A stretch of 9,798 bases of DNA from assembly GCA_026986455.1 (NCBI GenBank), contig JALSON010000244.1:1-9798 (forward strand), given 5' to 3'. The stretch is from Thermococcaceae archaeon. Lineage in GTDB: Archaea > Methanobacteriota_B > Thermococci > Thermococcales > Thermococcaceae. A model generated the notes under the pieces. That model was not told the DNA's origin and ran no database searches. It saw nothing but the letters and a program-made list of their open reading frames with translations. The translations under genes and the position numbers were made by a program. Position 1 is the stretch's first letter; every line of letters begins with the position of its first letter. This document shows positions 1-6,752 of this stretch, in pieces.

Positions 1-1
1 C

Positions 2-1213
2 CTGCTGAATAAAATTATCCGAAACCTCAGTCAGGGCTCTCCTGAGTTTTTAGTGTATCTTCTCCCGATTCTCCTGCTCCTGTTCTGGATAATGCTGGGG
101 ATTGGCAGGGGATTCATCCTGAGGGAGGAGAAACACCTTGCAGGCCTTTTAGTGCTGAATATCCTTATGTTCCTGTTCCTGATTCCGATACTGCCAGGTG
201 AGCGCTTTATTTATCCCATGCTTATAGTTGCATACCTGACCGCCCTCAGCTCCCTCCTCTCCCTGCAGCTGCCCGGAAAAAAGATGCTCACCGCCCTCAT
301 GATCAGCCTGCTGCTGTTCTCCCTCGCTGATTATGGGATGCTGGTGAACTATCCGGAGGGAAGGCTGAAGCTCGCGTGGGGTGAGCACACGAATGAAATG
401 AGGCACGACCTCAGGACATATCTCGATGAACACAACCTCCATCCCGGTCTGTGCATGTCCGTCAATCCAATGAACGCCTATTATCTCAACCTGAAAATTG
501 ACCCATATCTCCTCGATACGTTTGGACTGGCATACCTGAAGAGGGAAAATCCCGCGTTTCTGCTGGAGCGTATCAGGAGCAGGGATACGGGCTGCATAAT
601 ACTCAGCACATGGATGTATGCAATAATGGAAAAAGACAGGACGCTGAAAACAGCCTACGGGACGTTGCAGAACTACACCCTCACCAGCGGTACCCTTAGA
701 TTCGCCGAGTCCTATTCCGACGGAGAGGTTCTTGAATTTTTTACAACAGACAACGCCAGCAGGGAGTTCAGCATATCCACACATTACGGAAAGCTGTACC
801 TCTGGATAAATGGCACGGTGGCCGGGAAGCTCTATCTGAAACAGGGAAACACCAGCTTCAATGCATGGACACAGCTTTTATTCAAAGAGAAATCCGGAGG
901 CTATGAAACGTACCCATTCATAAGTGCTGGCTCAGATAAAGAAACCGTGAAAACCCTGCTTGAACTCGGAACCAGCTCTCTACTGGTCAGGATGCCGGAG
1001 AACACCACGGTTGTGTTTGAATTTTCAGGTGTTGCCGTGAAGATGGATGGAGAGCCATTAAAAGCTGGAGAAACCGTGTCAGCTGTTTATTTATACACGC
1101 AGGGCATGAGGCTCATGATATCGGCAGAAAATATCTGGCAGGAGGACGGAAAGATCATGGCAGAGGGACCAGAAATTGTGCTGGGATGCGGTGGTAGTGA
1201 TGCGTCTATCTAA
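2..1213 (+). CDS. Membrane protein, C-terminal part, probably GT-C type glycosyltransferase (partial)
   Basis: The reading frame is open to the left edge. The GTG at 53 is therefore not the true start, and 403 residues of a longer protein are visible. The first ~115 visible residues form about four hydrophobic helices, including runs around VYLLPILLLLFWIML, LLVLNILMFLFLIPIL and MLIVAYLTALSSLL. The segment PGERFIYPML just before a membrane helix resembles the conserved luminal/extracellular loop of GT-C glycosyltransferases (the GT39/ALG9-like E/D-R-F/Y-xxP pattern). The remaining ~290 residues are a soluble, probably extracytoplasmic, domain with several N-x-S/T sequons (NYT, NAS, NGT, NTS, NTT). 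I infer a lipid-linked-sugar-dependent glycosyltransferase of the envelope, but the catalytic N-terminal part lies outside the window. The next gene overlaps its end by 14 bases, which suggests co-transcription and translational coupling. Family assignment is tentative; that it codes and is membrane-bound is secure. Confidence 0.6.
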   Translation: MLNKIIRNLSQGSPEFLVYLLPILLLLFWIMLGIGRGFILREEKHLAGLLVLNILMFLFLIPILPGERFIYPMLIVAYLTALSSLLSLQLPGKKMLTALMISLLLFSLADYGMLVNYPEGRLKLAWGEHTNEMRHDLRTYLDEHNLHPGLCMSVNPMNAYYLNLKIDPYLLDTFGLAYLKRENPAFLLERIRSRDTGCIILSTWMYAIMEKDRTLKTAYGTLQNYTLTSGTLRFAESYSDGEVLEFFTTDNASREFSISTHYGKLYLWINGTVAGKLYLKQGNTSFNAWTQLLFKEKSGGYETYPFISAGSDKETVKTLLELGTSSLLVRMPENTTVVFEFSGVAVKMDGEPLKAGETVSAVYLYTQGMRLMISAENIWQEDGKIMAEGPEIVLGCGGSDASI

Positions 1214-2765
1214 AGGGGACTATGCCGTCCTTGGGATGGCAATGCTCTACATCATGATTTTCTTTTTCCTCCAGCTCAACATCTACCACACCTTCAGGAG
1301 CTTAGGGACTGACCTCGGCATATTCACCCAGGCCTTCTGGAATACGATCCATGGGAACGGGATATTTTACAACAACATAGAATGGCAGCTGCATCACGGT
1401 GTGCAAACGCATTTTGGAGTTCACAACTCTCCGATACTCTTTATGCTGCTTCCAGCGTATTATCTCTTTCCCAGGCCTCAGACGCTGCTTTTCCTGCAGA
1501 CGCTGGCGATAGGACTTTCCGCGTATCCTCTCTATCTGCTGGCAAGGGAGGTTCTGAGGAGGGAAAGGGTGGCAGTTCTTATGGTCCTGCTGTACCTTTT
1601 CAACCCAGCACTGCACGGCATAAACCTCTACGACTTCCACGCGGTTCCCTTTGCCATGCCCTTCATATTTTTAACGGCGTATTTCATAGAAAAGGAGAAC
1701 TTAAAGGCTGCGTTCATCTCCTCTCTCCTCGTATTATCCGTCAAGGAGGATGCGGGCTTGGCGGTGCTGAGCCTTGGGCTTTTTTATCTCCTGAAAGATG
1801 GTTCAATCTTTTCCCGTTCCACCTATCAAAAATTCTATCTGTTCATGATTTCTGTCTCCCTCATCTGGATCATTTTAAGCATCAAACTCGTGATACCCCA
1901 TTTTGCCCCTGCGGGATACGAGTATACCGGGCTTTACGGGAAGGACTGTTCCGGCTATGCATATCAGAAAATCCTCTTCTTTCTGCTGGTTAACCTGAGC
2001 TGGGGCATGCTAACATTTCTCAGACCAAGATACTACCTCCTCCTGACCGCCATTCCATGGGCCGAGATGCTGGCCTCCTGCAGATGGGAGATGTTTGTTA
2101 TAGGAACGCATTACCCGTACATGGTCGTGCCACTTTCCTTCATCGGCATCATCTATGCCCTCAGAGATCTCCATCCCTGGGTGCTTTCAAGGATAGTCCC
2201 GGCGGGCATTATAATCGGGCTCCTGAGCTCAGTCGCTCTCACACCGGCCCTGCCGTTTCTGTCCCTCCATTCCAGCCTTCCGGTGGTTTACTGGGGTTAT
2301 GAGGAGGTAACACCACACCACAGGCTGTTAGAAGAGATAACGGGAAGGCTTGAAAAATCGGGCTACAGAATACTGACCCAGAACGACATTTTTCCACATC
2401 TTGCGAATAACGGGGGCACGTATTTTATCTGGATAGACATCTACAGAAACCTGCACAATCCCAGGTATCTGACAGAAACCCTCTCAATAGATGTAATCCT
2501 GCTGGATTCAAAGCTGGAGAGATACCATACAAGCGTCAGACCCCAGCTATTGGAATATTTTAAGGAAGCAGGATACCTCAGGATCGTCGAGATTGATGGA
2601 ATCCAGATATATGTGAGAAAAGACCTTAAAAGGGATAAAAGCCTGCTGGCCATTATTGCACACAGCAGGGCTAACTTCCCAGCCCCTCCAGCCCGCTCAG
2701 TTCGCTGCTTATTTTGCTTTCCTCGGTGCTTATGGTTTTGCCGGCTTTTCTCGCATAGCCCTTGA
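1200..2765 (+). CDS. DUF2079 family polytopic membrane protein
   Basis: This is a 521-residue multi-helix membrane protein. Hallmarks of DUF2079 are visible: a membrane helix at residues ~10-28, then GTDLGIFTQAFWNTIHG (36-52), YDFHAVPFAMPF (144-155), VKEDAGL (181-187) and GTHYPYMVVP (302-311). Hydrophobic helices alternate to residue ~355 and are followed by a soluble C-terminal domain (~360-475). The family's biochemical role is unknown; its layout resembles GT-C glycosyltransferases. ATG 1200 was chosen because it gives a basic N-terminus (MRLSKGDY) before the first helix and the usual short overlap with the upstream gene. An in-frame start at 1176 would add eight residues. Residues 491-521 (ANFPAPPARS...), rich in Cys and Pro, are antisense to the mini-pilin gene at 2671-2859 and look like stop-loss read-through rather than a folded domain. 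A TAA exists in another frame at 2627-2629, where homologues might be expected to stop. Probably envelope glycan or lipid related (inference). Confidence 0.85.
   Translation: MRLSKGDYAVLGMAMLYIMIFFFLQLNIYHTFRSLGTDLGIFTQAFWNTIHGNGIFYNNIEWQLHHGVQTHFGVHNSPILFMLLPAYYLFPRPQTLLFLQTLAIGLSAYPLYLLAREVLRRERVAVLMVLLYLFNPALHGINLYDFHAVPFAMPFIFLTAYFIEKENLKAAFISSLLVLSVKEDAGLAVLSLGLFYLLKDGSIFSRSTYQKFYLFMISVSLIWIILSIKLVIPHFAPAGYEYTGLYGKDCSGYAYQKILFFLLVNLSWGMLTFLRPRYYLLLTAIPWAEMLASCRWEMFVIGTHYPYMVVPLSFIGIIYALRDLHPWVLSRIVPAGIIIGLLSSVALTPALPFLSLHSSLPVVYWGYEEVTPHHRLLEEITGRLEKSGYRILTQNDIFPHLANNGGTYFIWIDIYRNLHNPRYLTETLSIDVILLDSKLERYHTSVRPQLLEYFKEAGYLRIVEIDGIQIYVRKDLKRDKSLLAIIAHSRANFPAPPARSVRCLFCFPRCLWFCRLFSHSP
2628..2672 (-). 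terminator. Candidate hairpin plus T-run terminator of the 2671-2859 gene
   Basis: Read on the - strand, the mini-pilin stop codon is followed by an inverted repeat. Its arms are 2672-2663 (AGCCCTGCTG) and 2648-2640 (CAGCAGGCT), with one bulged base and a 14-base loop. Two TTTT runs follow, at 2640-2637 and 2631-2628. Archaeal RNA polymerase terminates at T-runs without needing a hairpin, so the T-runs are the stronger part of the signal. It lies inside the 3' end of the DUF2079 gene. Confidence 0.45.
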
Positions 2766-2859
2766 CACCTATAAGCTGAACGATTATTATGGCCCCTATA
2801 ATCAGCGCCAGAGCTATCATGAATATGTATTCAAGGGAAGCCTGGGCCTGCCTGTTCAT
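2671..2859 (-). CDS. Class III signal peptide mini-pilin-like protein
   Basis: This 62-residue protein begins MNRQAQASLEYIFMIA, the class III (type IV pilin-like) signal: a short basic n-region, Q-x-S-x-E-Y starting at Q6, and then a hydrophobic stretch (~residues 11-29, FMIALALIIGAIIIVQLIG). Prepilin peptidases of the EppA type cleave just before the Gln, leaving the hydrophobic stretch as a pilus-packing helix. The C-terminus (TEESKISSELSGLEGLGS) matches that of the neighbouring gene (AESKISEELSSLLSG), so the two are tandem paralogues. A GGTGAGGG motif lies about 8 bases before the ATG. It is probably a minor pilin or surface filament subunit; the exact structure it joins cannot be told. 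Its 3' 95 bases overlap the convergent DUF2079 gene antisense. Confidence 0.8.
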   Translation of the reverse strand: MNRQAQASLEYIFMIALALIIGAIIIVQLIGVKGYARKAGKTISTEESKISSELSGLEGLGS

Positions 2860-2893
2860 CGTTTAACCCTCACCAAGACCAAGAAGGCACCCC

Positions 2894-2914
2894 AAAATTT
2901 CAAAAATAAGAAAA
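2894..2914 (-). terminator. T-rich stretch between the two mini-pilin genes
   Basis: On the - strand, T runs of 4, 5 and 4 (2914-2911, 2906-2902, 2897-2894) lie 17-37 bases past the stop of the upstream mini-pilin. This fits a T-run archaeal terminator. The same AT-rich block is 35-55 bases before the next ATG and could also provide a TATA element (around TTATTTTT) for the 2671-2859 gene. The sequence alone does not decide between the two. Confidence 0.35.
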
Positions 2915-2930
2915 CGTGAGGTTTGTGAAT

Positions 2931-3104
2931 TCATCCGCTGAGCAGGCTGCTGAGCTCCTCGCTGATTTTGCTTTCGGCTGCGCTCGCTGTCTGTTCTGCA
3001 CTTGTGCCCTTGCCCCTGAGCTGCCTCACTACGATTAAAACTATTACTAAAGCTGCAGCAATCATAAACAGATATTCTATTGCACCCTGAGCCTTCCTCT
3101 TCAT
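2931..3104 (-). CDS. Class III signal peptide mini-pilin-like protein
   Basis: This is a 57-residue protein. The ATG at 3104 is chosen over an upstream start at 3134. It is preceded by GGGGGTGG at ideal spacing, and it places the basic MKRK n-region directly before the class III motif AQGAIEYLFMIA (Q6, E9, Y10), followed by a hydrophobic helix (FMIAAALVIVLIVV). Like its downstream paralogue it ends in a short charged/helical tail (AESKISEELSSLLSG). The small size and pilin-type N-terminus suggest a pilus or surface-filament subunit exported through the class III pathway. Its promoter is shared with the divergent HTH gene (see 3151-3162), so that regulator may control it (inference). Confidence 0.85.
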   Translation of the reverse strand: MKRKAQGAIEYLFMIAAALVIVLIVVRQLRGKGTSAEQTASAAESKISEELSSLLSG

Positions 3105-3150
3105 TGTATCCACCCCCAGAGGATTACTTCTCACTTATTTAGACTAAAAA

Positions 3151-3162
3151 AGCTTATATATC
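3151..3162. promoter_or_regulatory. Shared divergent TATA element
   Basis: The core TTATATATC, read on the + strand, is preceded by an A-rich BRE-like stretch (actaaaaaagc). On the - strand the same bases read GATATATAAG, preceded by the purine-rich gagaaa. Both directions thus have a plausible BRE plus TATA. It sits ~60 bases before the ATG of the HTH gene (3222) and ~50 before the mini-pilin ATG (3104), as expected for TSSs about 25 bases from the box plus short leaders. Confidence 0.65.
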
Positions 3163-3221
3163 TTTCTCCCTAAATTTGAGTGGTTTATCCTCAATAATGT
3201 GGTACTTTCAAAGGTGGTATC

Positions 3222-3785
3222 ATGAAATTGTTATCTATCCAATGTGAATCCTCAAGTGTTGAAGATTGCGTGAGCAATATAGCAAGAAAATCGGATGTTC
3301 TGCTATCCTCAATTCCGGGTTTGATAAAATCCTCAAAGATTTATCTAAACTTTGGTGCTTTTATGAACCTCAGAATACTGCTTCTCATAGATGAAAGAGG
3401 GGTGGCGGAGAAGGGTATTATCGCTGCATACGCCTCCGGAAGACACAGGGAGGAAGCACTGAGCAGAATGCTGGATAAAATCAACAGTCAGCTGAAGGGG
3501 GCATATCAGGTGGTTGATTTTGAAACCGGGACATACACAATGCCCGTTACGAGGAGAACGTATGCTGTTGGAGTTGTGGTTTACAACATGCAGCCTCAAA
3601 GGGAAGAACTCAACACCCTCACCCTTAATGACAGGCGGCAGATAATATCCAAAGCTCTGGAAATGTTCAATTACAACCCGAAGGTTCTGAATATTTCAGA
3701 ACTTGCCCGCGTGTTTGGGGTTTCCCGGGATTCGATATACTACGACATAGAACAGATATTAAAAAACAGGAAAAAAAGAGTTTAA
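3222..3785 (+). CDS. HTH domain protein, putative transcriptional regulator
   Basis: This is a 187-residue soluble protein without a membrane segment. Residues ~1-125 form an unrecognised domain with predicted alternating beta and helix (LRILLLIDERG, GIIAAYASGRHREEAL, YAVGVVVYNMQP). Residues 137-183 form a helical DNA-binding region whose helix-turn-helix is ISELARVFGVSRDSIYYDI (158-176), followed by a basic tail KNRKKRV. GGTGGTATC directly before the ATG is a good ribosome binding site. It is divergent from two mini-pilin genes across a common TATA, a classic arrangement for a local regulator, so it may regulate them and itself (inference). I do not recognise the N-terminal domain; it could bind a ligand or mediate dimerisation. 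Its stop codon overlaps that of the convergent protease gene within TTAA (3782-3785). Confidence 0.8.
   Translation: MKLLSIQCESSSVEDCVSNIARKSDVLLSSIPGLIKSSKIYLNFGAFMNLRILLLIDERGVAEKGIIAAYASGRHREEALSRMLDKINSQLKGAYQVVDFETGTYTMPVTRRTYAVGVVVYNMQPQREELNTLTLNDRRQIISKALEMFNYNPKVLNISELARVFGVSRDSIYYDIEQILKNRKKRV
3761..3777 (-). terminator. T-run terminator of the site-2 protease gene
   Basis: Read on the - strand, T7 (3777-3771) and T6 (3766-3761) follow within 5-21 bases of the protease stop codon. Double T-runs of this length are strong archaeal termination signals. They lie inside the C-terminal Lys/Arg codons of the convergent HTH gene. Confidence 0.6.
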
Positions 3786-5023
3786 CCCATTTTTATCGGC
3801 ACGGGAGTTGCAGATAATATGAAGATCAGAACCGCAATGGCCGCGAACAGCAGCCTCTTCTTTGAAATCGGGGTAACCTCATCCAGCGCCCCGGGATTTC
3901 CTGCCATGCTCATAAGCAGTATGAGGAGACCCCATATGATCCAGGTTACCCACAGGTAGCTCAGCGCCACCATGGCAAGTCCCAAGGCAATCGTGAGGTA
4001 GTGGTGCAGCTTTCCATTCATGAATGCCCTCGCTATATGTCCGCCATCAAGCTGGGCCGCGGGAATAAGGTTCAGAAACGTGACGAGGATTCCTATCCAC
4101 CCCGCTATGGCCACAGGGTGAAGGAAGAGGACGGCATTGCTGGGAACGGCCATAATGTATTTCTCAAGGATTATGAAAAACAGGTTCTCCCCGAAATATA
4201 TCCCTCCTGTGGTCGGGGATATCATGGAAGCCGGAACCTGAACCGAGAGCTTCAGACCGATTATGGTCACAGGTATTGCCACGAGGAATCCTGCGAGGGG
4301 GCCGCTGACTCCGAGGTCTATGGCCGCATCCCTGGTGGGAATAGGGGATTTCACCCTTATAACCGCACCAAGGGTTCCGAGGATATTTGGAAACGGTATG
4401 AAGTAGGGAAACGTTGACCTGACTCCATGGTATGTTGCTGCTATCTTGTGCCCCATCTCATGAGTTCCGAGGATGGCCAGAATGCTGACTGAGAATGCAA
4501 CAGCGTTCAGGTATGAATTGTGGATTCCCGGCAGTCCGTATTCGTTAAGGGTCGCTATGTAGCCAGCCGAGAGCATGTATCCCGCAAGCAGCGTGGTGAA
4601 TACCGTGGCTATGAAGAGCAGGATGCCGATCCATGGATTTTCCTCTCTCGGATGCTGGGCGGGAAACACATAAAGGAGTATTCTACCCTCCTTCCTCTTC
4701 AGCGCCGCCCAGTATCCGAGCTTTTCCAGCTCCCTCAGAACCCTCTCAAAGTTCCTTCCGCGTATCTCATGAACTTCAAAGACAGACACATCGCCCTCCT
4801 TTTTCTGGAAGCTCAGGGAGTAGAACTCATCAAGTATGTCGGTAAGCTCCGTGCTCTCTTCCTGCTGGGTGGTACGGATCTCAAAACCCACAGGCTCTAT
4901 CTCAAAACCCACTAAGACCATGTCTCCCCCGCATTTGGGGCATGAGTTCTCAAGCAGGGCCTCTGTGGAGTCCCTGACCTCTCTGTGCCCGCAGTTGATG
5001 CACTCGTAAATCCCCCTGCTCAT
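3782..5023 (-). CDS. Site-2 protease family (M50) membrane metalloprotease with N-terminal zinc ribbon
   Basis: This is a 413-residue intramembrane zinc protease. Numbering is from the ATG at 5023. A zinc ribbon is formed by two CxxC pairs (Cys8/11 and Cys28/31). A soluble segment follows to ~130, then at least six hydrophobic helices. The active site is GTHEMGH, with HExxH at 188-192, and the third zinc ligand is the Asp of NLIPAAQLDGGH (Asp326). The segment SGPLAGF (~240-246) is also typical. Such enzymes cut transmembrane helices of regulatory or misfolded membrane proteins; the substrate here is unknown. A GTG three codons upstream (5032) is an alternative start. The TATA box at 5059-5067 predicts a TSS near 5037, leaving a short leader with GTGAG before the ATG, so 5023 is preferred. 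It lies downstream of the phosphomevalonate dehydratase genes on the same strand but has its own promoter. Confidence 0.92.
   Translation of the reverse strand: MSRGIYECINCGHREVRDSTEALLENSCPKCGGDMVLVGFEIEPVGFEIRTTQQEESTELTDILDEFYSLSFQKKEGDVSVFEVHEIRGRNFERVLRELEKLGYWAALKRKEGRILLYVFPAQHPREENPWIGILLFIATVFTTLLAGYMLSAGYIATLNEYGLPGIHNSYLNAVAFSVSILAILGTHEMGHKIAATYHGVRSTFPYFIPFPNILGTLGAVIRVKSPIPTRDAAIDLGVSGPLAGFLVAIPVTIIGLKLSVQVPASMISPTTGGIYFGENLFFIILEKYIMAVPSNAVLFLHPVAIAGWIGILVTFLNLIPAAQLDGGHIARAFMNGKLHHYLTIALGLAMVALSYLWVTWIIWGLLILLMSMAGNPGALDEVTPISKKRLLFAAIAVLIFILSATPVPIKMG
3790..3794 (+). terminator. T5 run after the HTH gene
   Basis: TTTTT lies five bases past the stop of the HTH gene, within the 3' end of the convergent protease gene. 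It is a plausible but short archaeal T-run terminator. Confidence 0.35.
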
Positions 5024-5058
5024 TTTTCTCACACTCAGTAGATGGTTGCAATGACCGG

Positions 5059-5067
5059 CTTATAAAC
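5059..5067 (-). promoter_or_regulatory. TATA promoter of the site-2 protease gene
   Basis: On the - strand, GTTTATAAG lies just past the stop codon of the dehydratase small subunit gene. About 36 bases separate it from the protease ATG at 5023, so the predicted TSS is near 5037 and the leader is very short. The protease can therefore be transcribed separately from the upstream operon. Confidence 0.6.
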
Positions 5068-5068
5068 T

Positions 5069-5461
5069 CTATTCCACAATGATGACCTCCCCCTCATCCG
5101 CATTTACCTCAACCCTCTGGCCGCTTCTGAACCTGCTTATATCAATTTTATCCACCATGGGTATTCCAGCAATAATGGCCCCTGTGGCAACTATGGTCTC
5201 AGCCTCACCGACGATTATTGCCTTTGGAGCAACCCCGTTCTTTTTCAGCTGATATATCACATATGAGCCGACGGTGGAGCCCTTCCCTCTCGGAAATACG
5301 AGTATCCTATCCCTGATGCTCTCGCCTCTTATATCACTCTCGGCATCTATGACCACTCCGTTCTCAGGGTCGACTCCGCCGAGGAAGGAGAGGGGTTTCC
5401 TCGAAACCAGCACAATCCCCCTGGCTCTACCACCAACGATCTTTCTCCCCCTGAGCCTCAT
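5069..5461 (-). CDS. Phosphomevalonate dehydratase small subunit (aconitase X swivel domain, DUF126)
   Basis: This 130-residue protein is the small partner of the aconitase-X-type phosphomevalonate dehydratase. The enzyme dehydrates (R)-5-phosphomevalonate to trans-anhydromevalonate 5-phosphate in the archaeal mevalonate pathway, which feeds membrane lipid isoprenoids. Visible family features are the N-terminal GRKIVGGRARGIVLVS, the FLGGVDPENGVVID segment (27-39), and the Ser/Gly-rich loop PRGKGSTVGSYVIYQL (57-72), whose Ser62 is the expected catalytic-site serine. A second conserved segment is AETIVATGAIIAGIPMVD. Its ATG abuts the stop codon of the large subunit gene (TAG then ATG), and GGAGG lies 8 bases upstream inside that gene, so the two are translationally coupled. 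Length is normal for the family. In many other archaea and bacteria this domain is fused to the large subunit. Confidence 0.93.
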   Translation of the reverse strand: MRLRGRKIVGGRARGIVLVSRKPLSFLGGVDPENGVVIDAESDIRGESIRDRILVFPRGKGSTVGSYVIYQLKKNGVAPKAIIVGEAETIVATGAIIAGIPMVDKIDISRFRSGQRVEVNADEGEVIIVE

Positions 5462-6622
5462 CTACGGCGCCTCCAGTATTAGCTTTTCAGCCTCATCAAG
5501 CCTGACCTCAAATCCAAAGGATGCGAAGTAAAATGCGGATTTTCCGCTGTTGGTGGCTATGCCCCTGAACCACTCCTTAATGGGCGATACAACGAGACAG
5601 CTGTCGGGGAGTATCCTCCCGTTGTAGCGCTCGATTATCTCTGTATAGCCGAGGGAATCAGCTAAGGCTTTAACCGCCCCGCCCGCTGTTATGTAGAGGG
5701 GTGTTTTAAGGGGCTTTCCACGCATTCTGAGGAGCTCCGCTATCTCCTTAACCTCCTGAAGTGAAGCATGGGGGCAGCCTATCAATATCAGGTCGATTTC
5801 ATCCCACCCCGGGCTGAACCTTTCCAGTATCCCATCCAGATCCCTTCTCTCGACTGATATCTTTTCAAGCCTATCAACGACTGCATTCCTATACTCCGGA
5901 GTTTCTCCATCAACATGATAGAGTGCTATGCTACCGGTGGCCGCCATAGAAGCTCCGAGTTCCTTGAGATATTCAAGCTTTTCGGGTTTTATGCCGGTTA
6001 TGTACGGAACGTCGCTTCCAAGTGTTCTGCCTAAGTGATAGCCGAGCAGACTGTAGTCAAGAAAACTTTTTACCTCAGTTTGAACTTCAACCAGCACCGT
6101 TGCCTTTCTGTTTTCGTCGAGGTGGAAACCGTAGTTAGGTGTTTTGCCGGCTATTGCGGCGGCAAGGCTTGAAGGACCTCCCTCACGGTTGGTTCTCGCG
6201 CCGATCACTGAGTTGGCAAAGCTAACAGCGGAGCTCTCGCTCCATGCTATGTGGTCGCCGAACTTTGGGAGGTTTGCCCCGTAGTAGGGTGTGCAGGTTG
6301 ATGTTATCTCAATTCCCATCCTGCGGTAAAGCCCGAGGACCTCAGCCTGCTTCTCCATGAACTCGTCGTCACCTATCCCGGCGGGATTCAGCGTCGTATA
6401 GACCGAAACCTTTGCGCCTGCCTCGACGAAGTCCCTCAGGAATTCAACACCAGCTTCCCCAAGGTTTTTATAGGAAACACCCGCTACCTGGGCGCTCTTA
6501 ACGGGAATGAGCCTGTCAGCACCGTATATTTCGCCCAATGCCACGAGTATCTCCATGGCCTTCTGAAGGGCGTAGCCGTATTCCCCAGCTAAGATCAGCT
6601 CCTCTTCCCTTGTGAGGTACAT
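5462..6622 (-). CDS. Phosphomevalonate dehydratase large subunit (aconitase X catalytic domain, DUF521)
   Basis: This 386-residue protein is the catalytic subunit of the Fe-S dehydratase that makes trans-anhydromevalonate 5-phosphate from 5-phosphomevalonate, the archaeal branch of isoprenoid synthesis. Typical aconitase X segments are visible: an N-terminal MYLTREEELILAGEYG, the TTLNPAGIG loop (~76-84), STCTPYYGANLP (Cys110), GARTNREGGPSSLAAAI (~141-157), IGCPHASLQE (Cys283) and PDSCLVVSP (Cys342). The three cysteines are placed like the cluster ligands of the family. The start ATG at 6622 follows GGTGAT at good spacing. It leads a two-gene operon with the small subunit. Length and motifs are complete, and I see no damage. 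Confidence 0.94.
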   Translation of the reverse strand: MYLTREEELILAGEYGYALQKAMEILVALGEIYGADRLIPVKSAQVAGVSYKNLGEAGVEFLRDFVEAGAKVSVYTTLNPAGIGDDEFMEKQAEVLGLYRRMGIEITSTCTPYYGANLPKFGDHIAWSESSAVSFANSVIGARTNREGGPSSLAAAIAGKTPNYGFHLDENRKATVLVEVQTEVKSFLDYSLLGYHLGRTLGSDVPYITGIKPEKLEYLKELGASMAATGSIALYHVDGETPEYRNAVVDRLEKISVERRDLDGILERFSPGWDEIDLILIGCPHASLQEVKEIAELLRMRGKPLKTPLYITAGGAVKALADSLGYTEIIERYNGRILPDSCLVVSPIKEWFRGIATNSGKSAFYFASFGFEVRLDEAEKLILEAP

Positions 6623-6652
6623 TTCATCACCTATATCCCTAAGCAGCTTTGG

Positions 6653-6660
6653 AGTTTAAG
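6653..6660 (-). promoter_or_regulatory. Candidate TATA element of the dehydratase operon
   Basis: On the - strand, CTTAAACT is preceded by gaaaactc (BRE-like) and lies ~31-38 bases before the large-subunit ATG, giving a predicted TSS near 6630 and a short leader with the GGTGAT site. An alternative is the palindromic TTTATAAA at 6714-6721, which would give a leader of about 65 bases containing the perfect inverted repeat CTCGC-T-GCGAG (6677-6687). Confidence 0.35.
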
Positions 6661-6706
6661 GAGTTTTCTTTCAATACTCGCTGCGAGTTGTCGTTCCTTC
6701 CAGTCC

Positions 6707-6721
6707 CGCAAAATTTATAAA
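6707..6721 (+). promoter_or_regulatory. Promoter of the initiator tRNA gene (BRE plus TATA)
   Basis: CGCAAAATTTATAAA combines a purine-rich BRE-like element with a perfect TTTATAAA box about 32 bases before tRNA position 1. This places the TSS roughly 10 bases upstream of the mature tRNA 5' end. The box is palindromic and could also fire toward the dehydratase operon on the - strand. Confidence 0.65.
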
Positions 6722-6752
6722 CCCTCACCTGATAGGACTTATCGGGTCAAGC

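Noticed and set aside
149..784. A 211-codon open frame on the - strand inside the first membrane protein gene
   Set aside because: It is antisense to a clear membrane protein, its translation has no recognisable domain, and no promoter or ribosome site stands before it.
1382..1993. A 203-codon + strand frame inside the DUF2079 gene
   Set aside because: It is the shifted frame of a confidently identified gene; its Ser/Pro/Arg-rich translation is typical of a shadow frame.
4001..4417. Open frames on the + strand within the site-2 protease gene (also 4520-4915)
   Set aside because: They are antisense to a gene with intact HExxH and LDGGH motifs, and their translations show no family features.
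5078..5086. ATGATGA resembling box C of a C/D guide RNA (also GTGATGA at the dehydratase start)
   Set aside because: The first is the antisense of conserved C-terminal codons and the second is the ribosome site plus start codon; no paired D boxes at proper spacing were found.
6728..6746. Inverted repeat CCTGATA/TATCGGG just before the initiator tRNA
   Set aside because: The predicted TSS (near 6743) lies at its far edge, so it would mostly not be transcribed; the stem also contains a non-Watson-Crick pair. No operator of this form is known to me.
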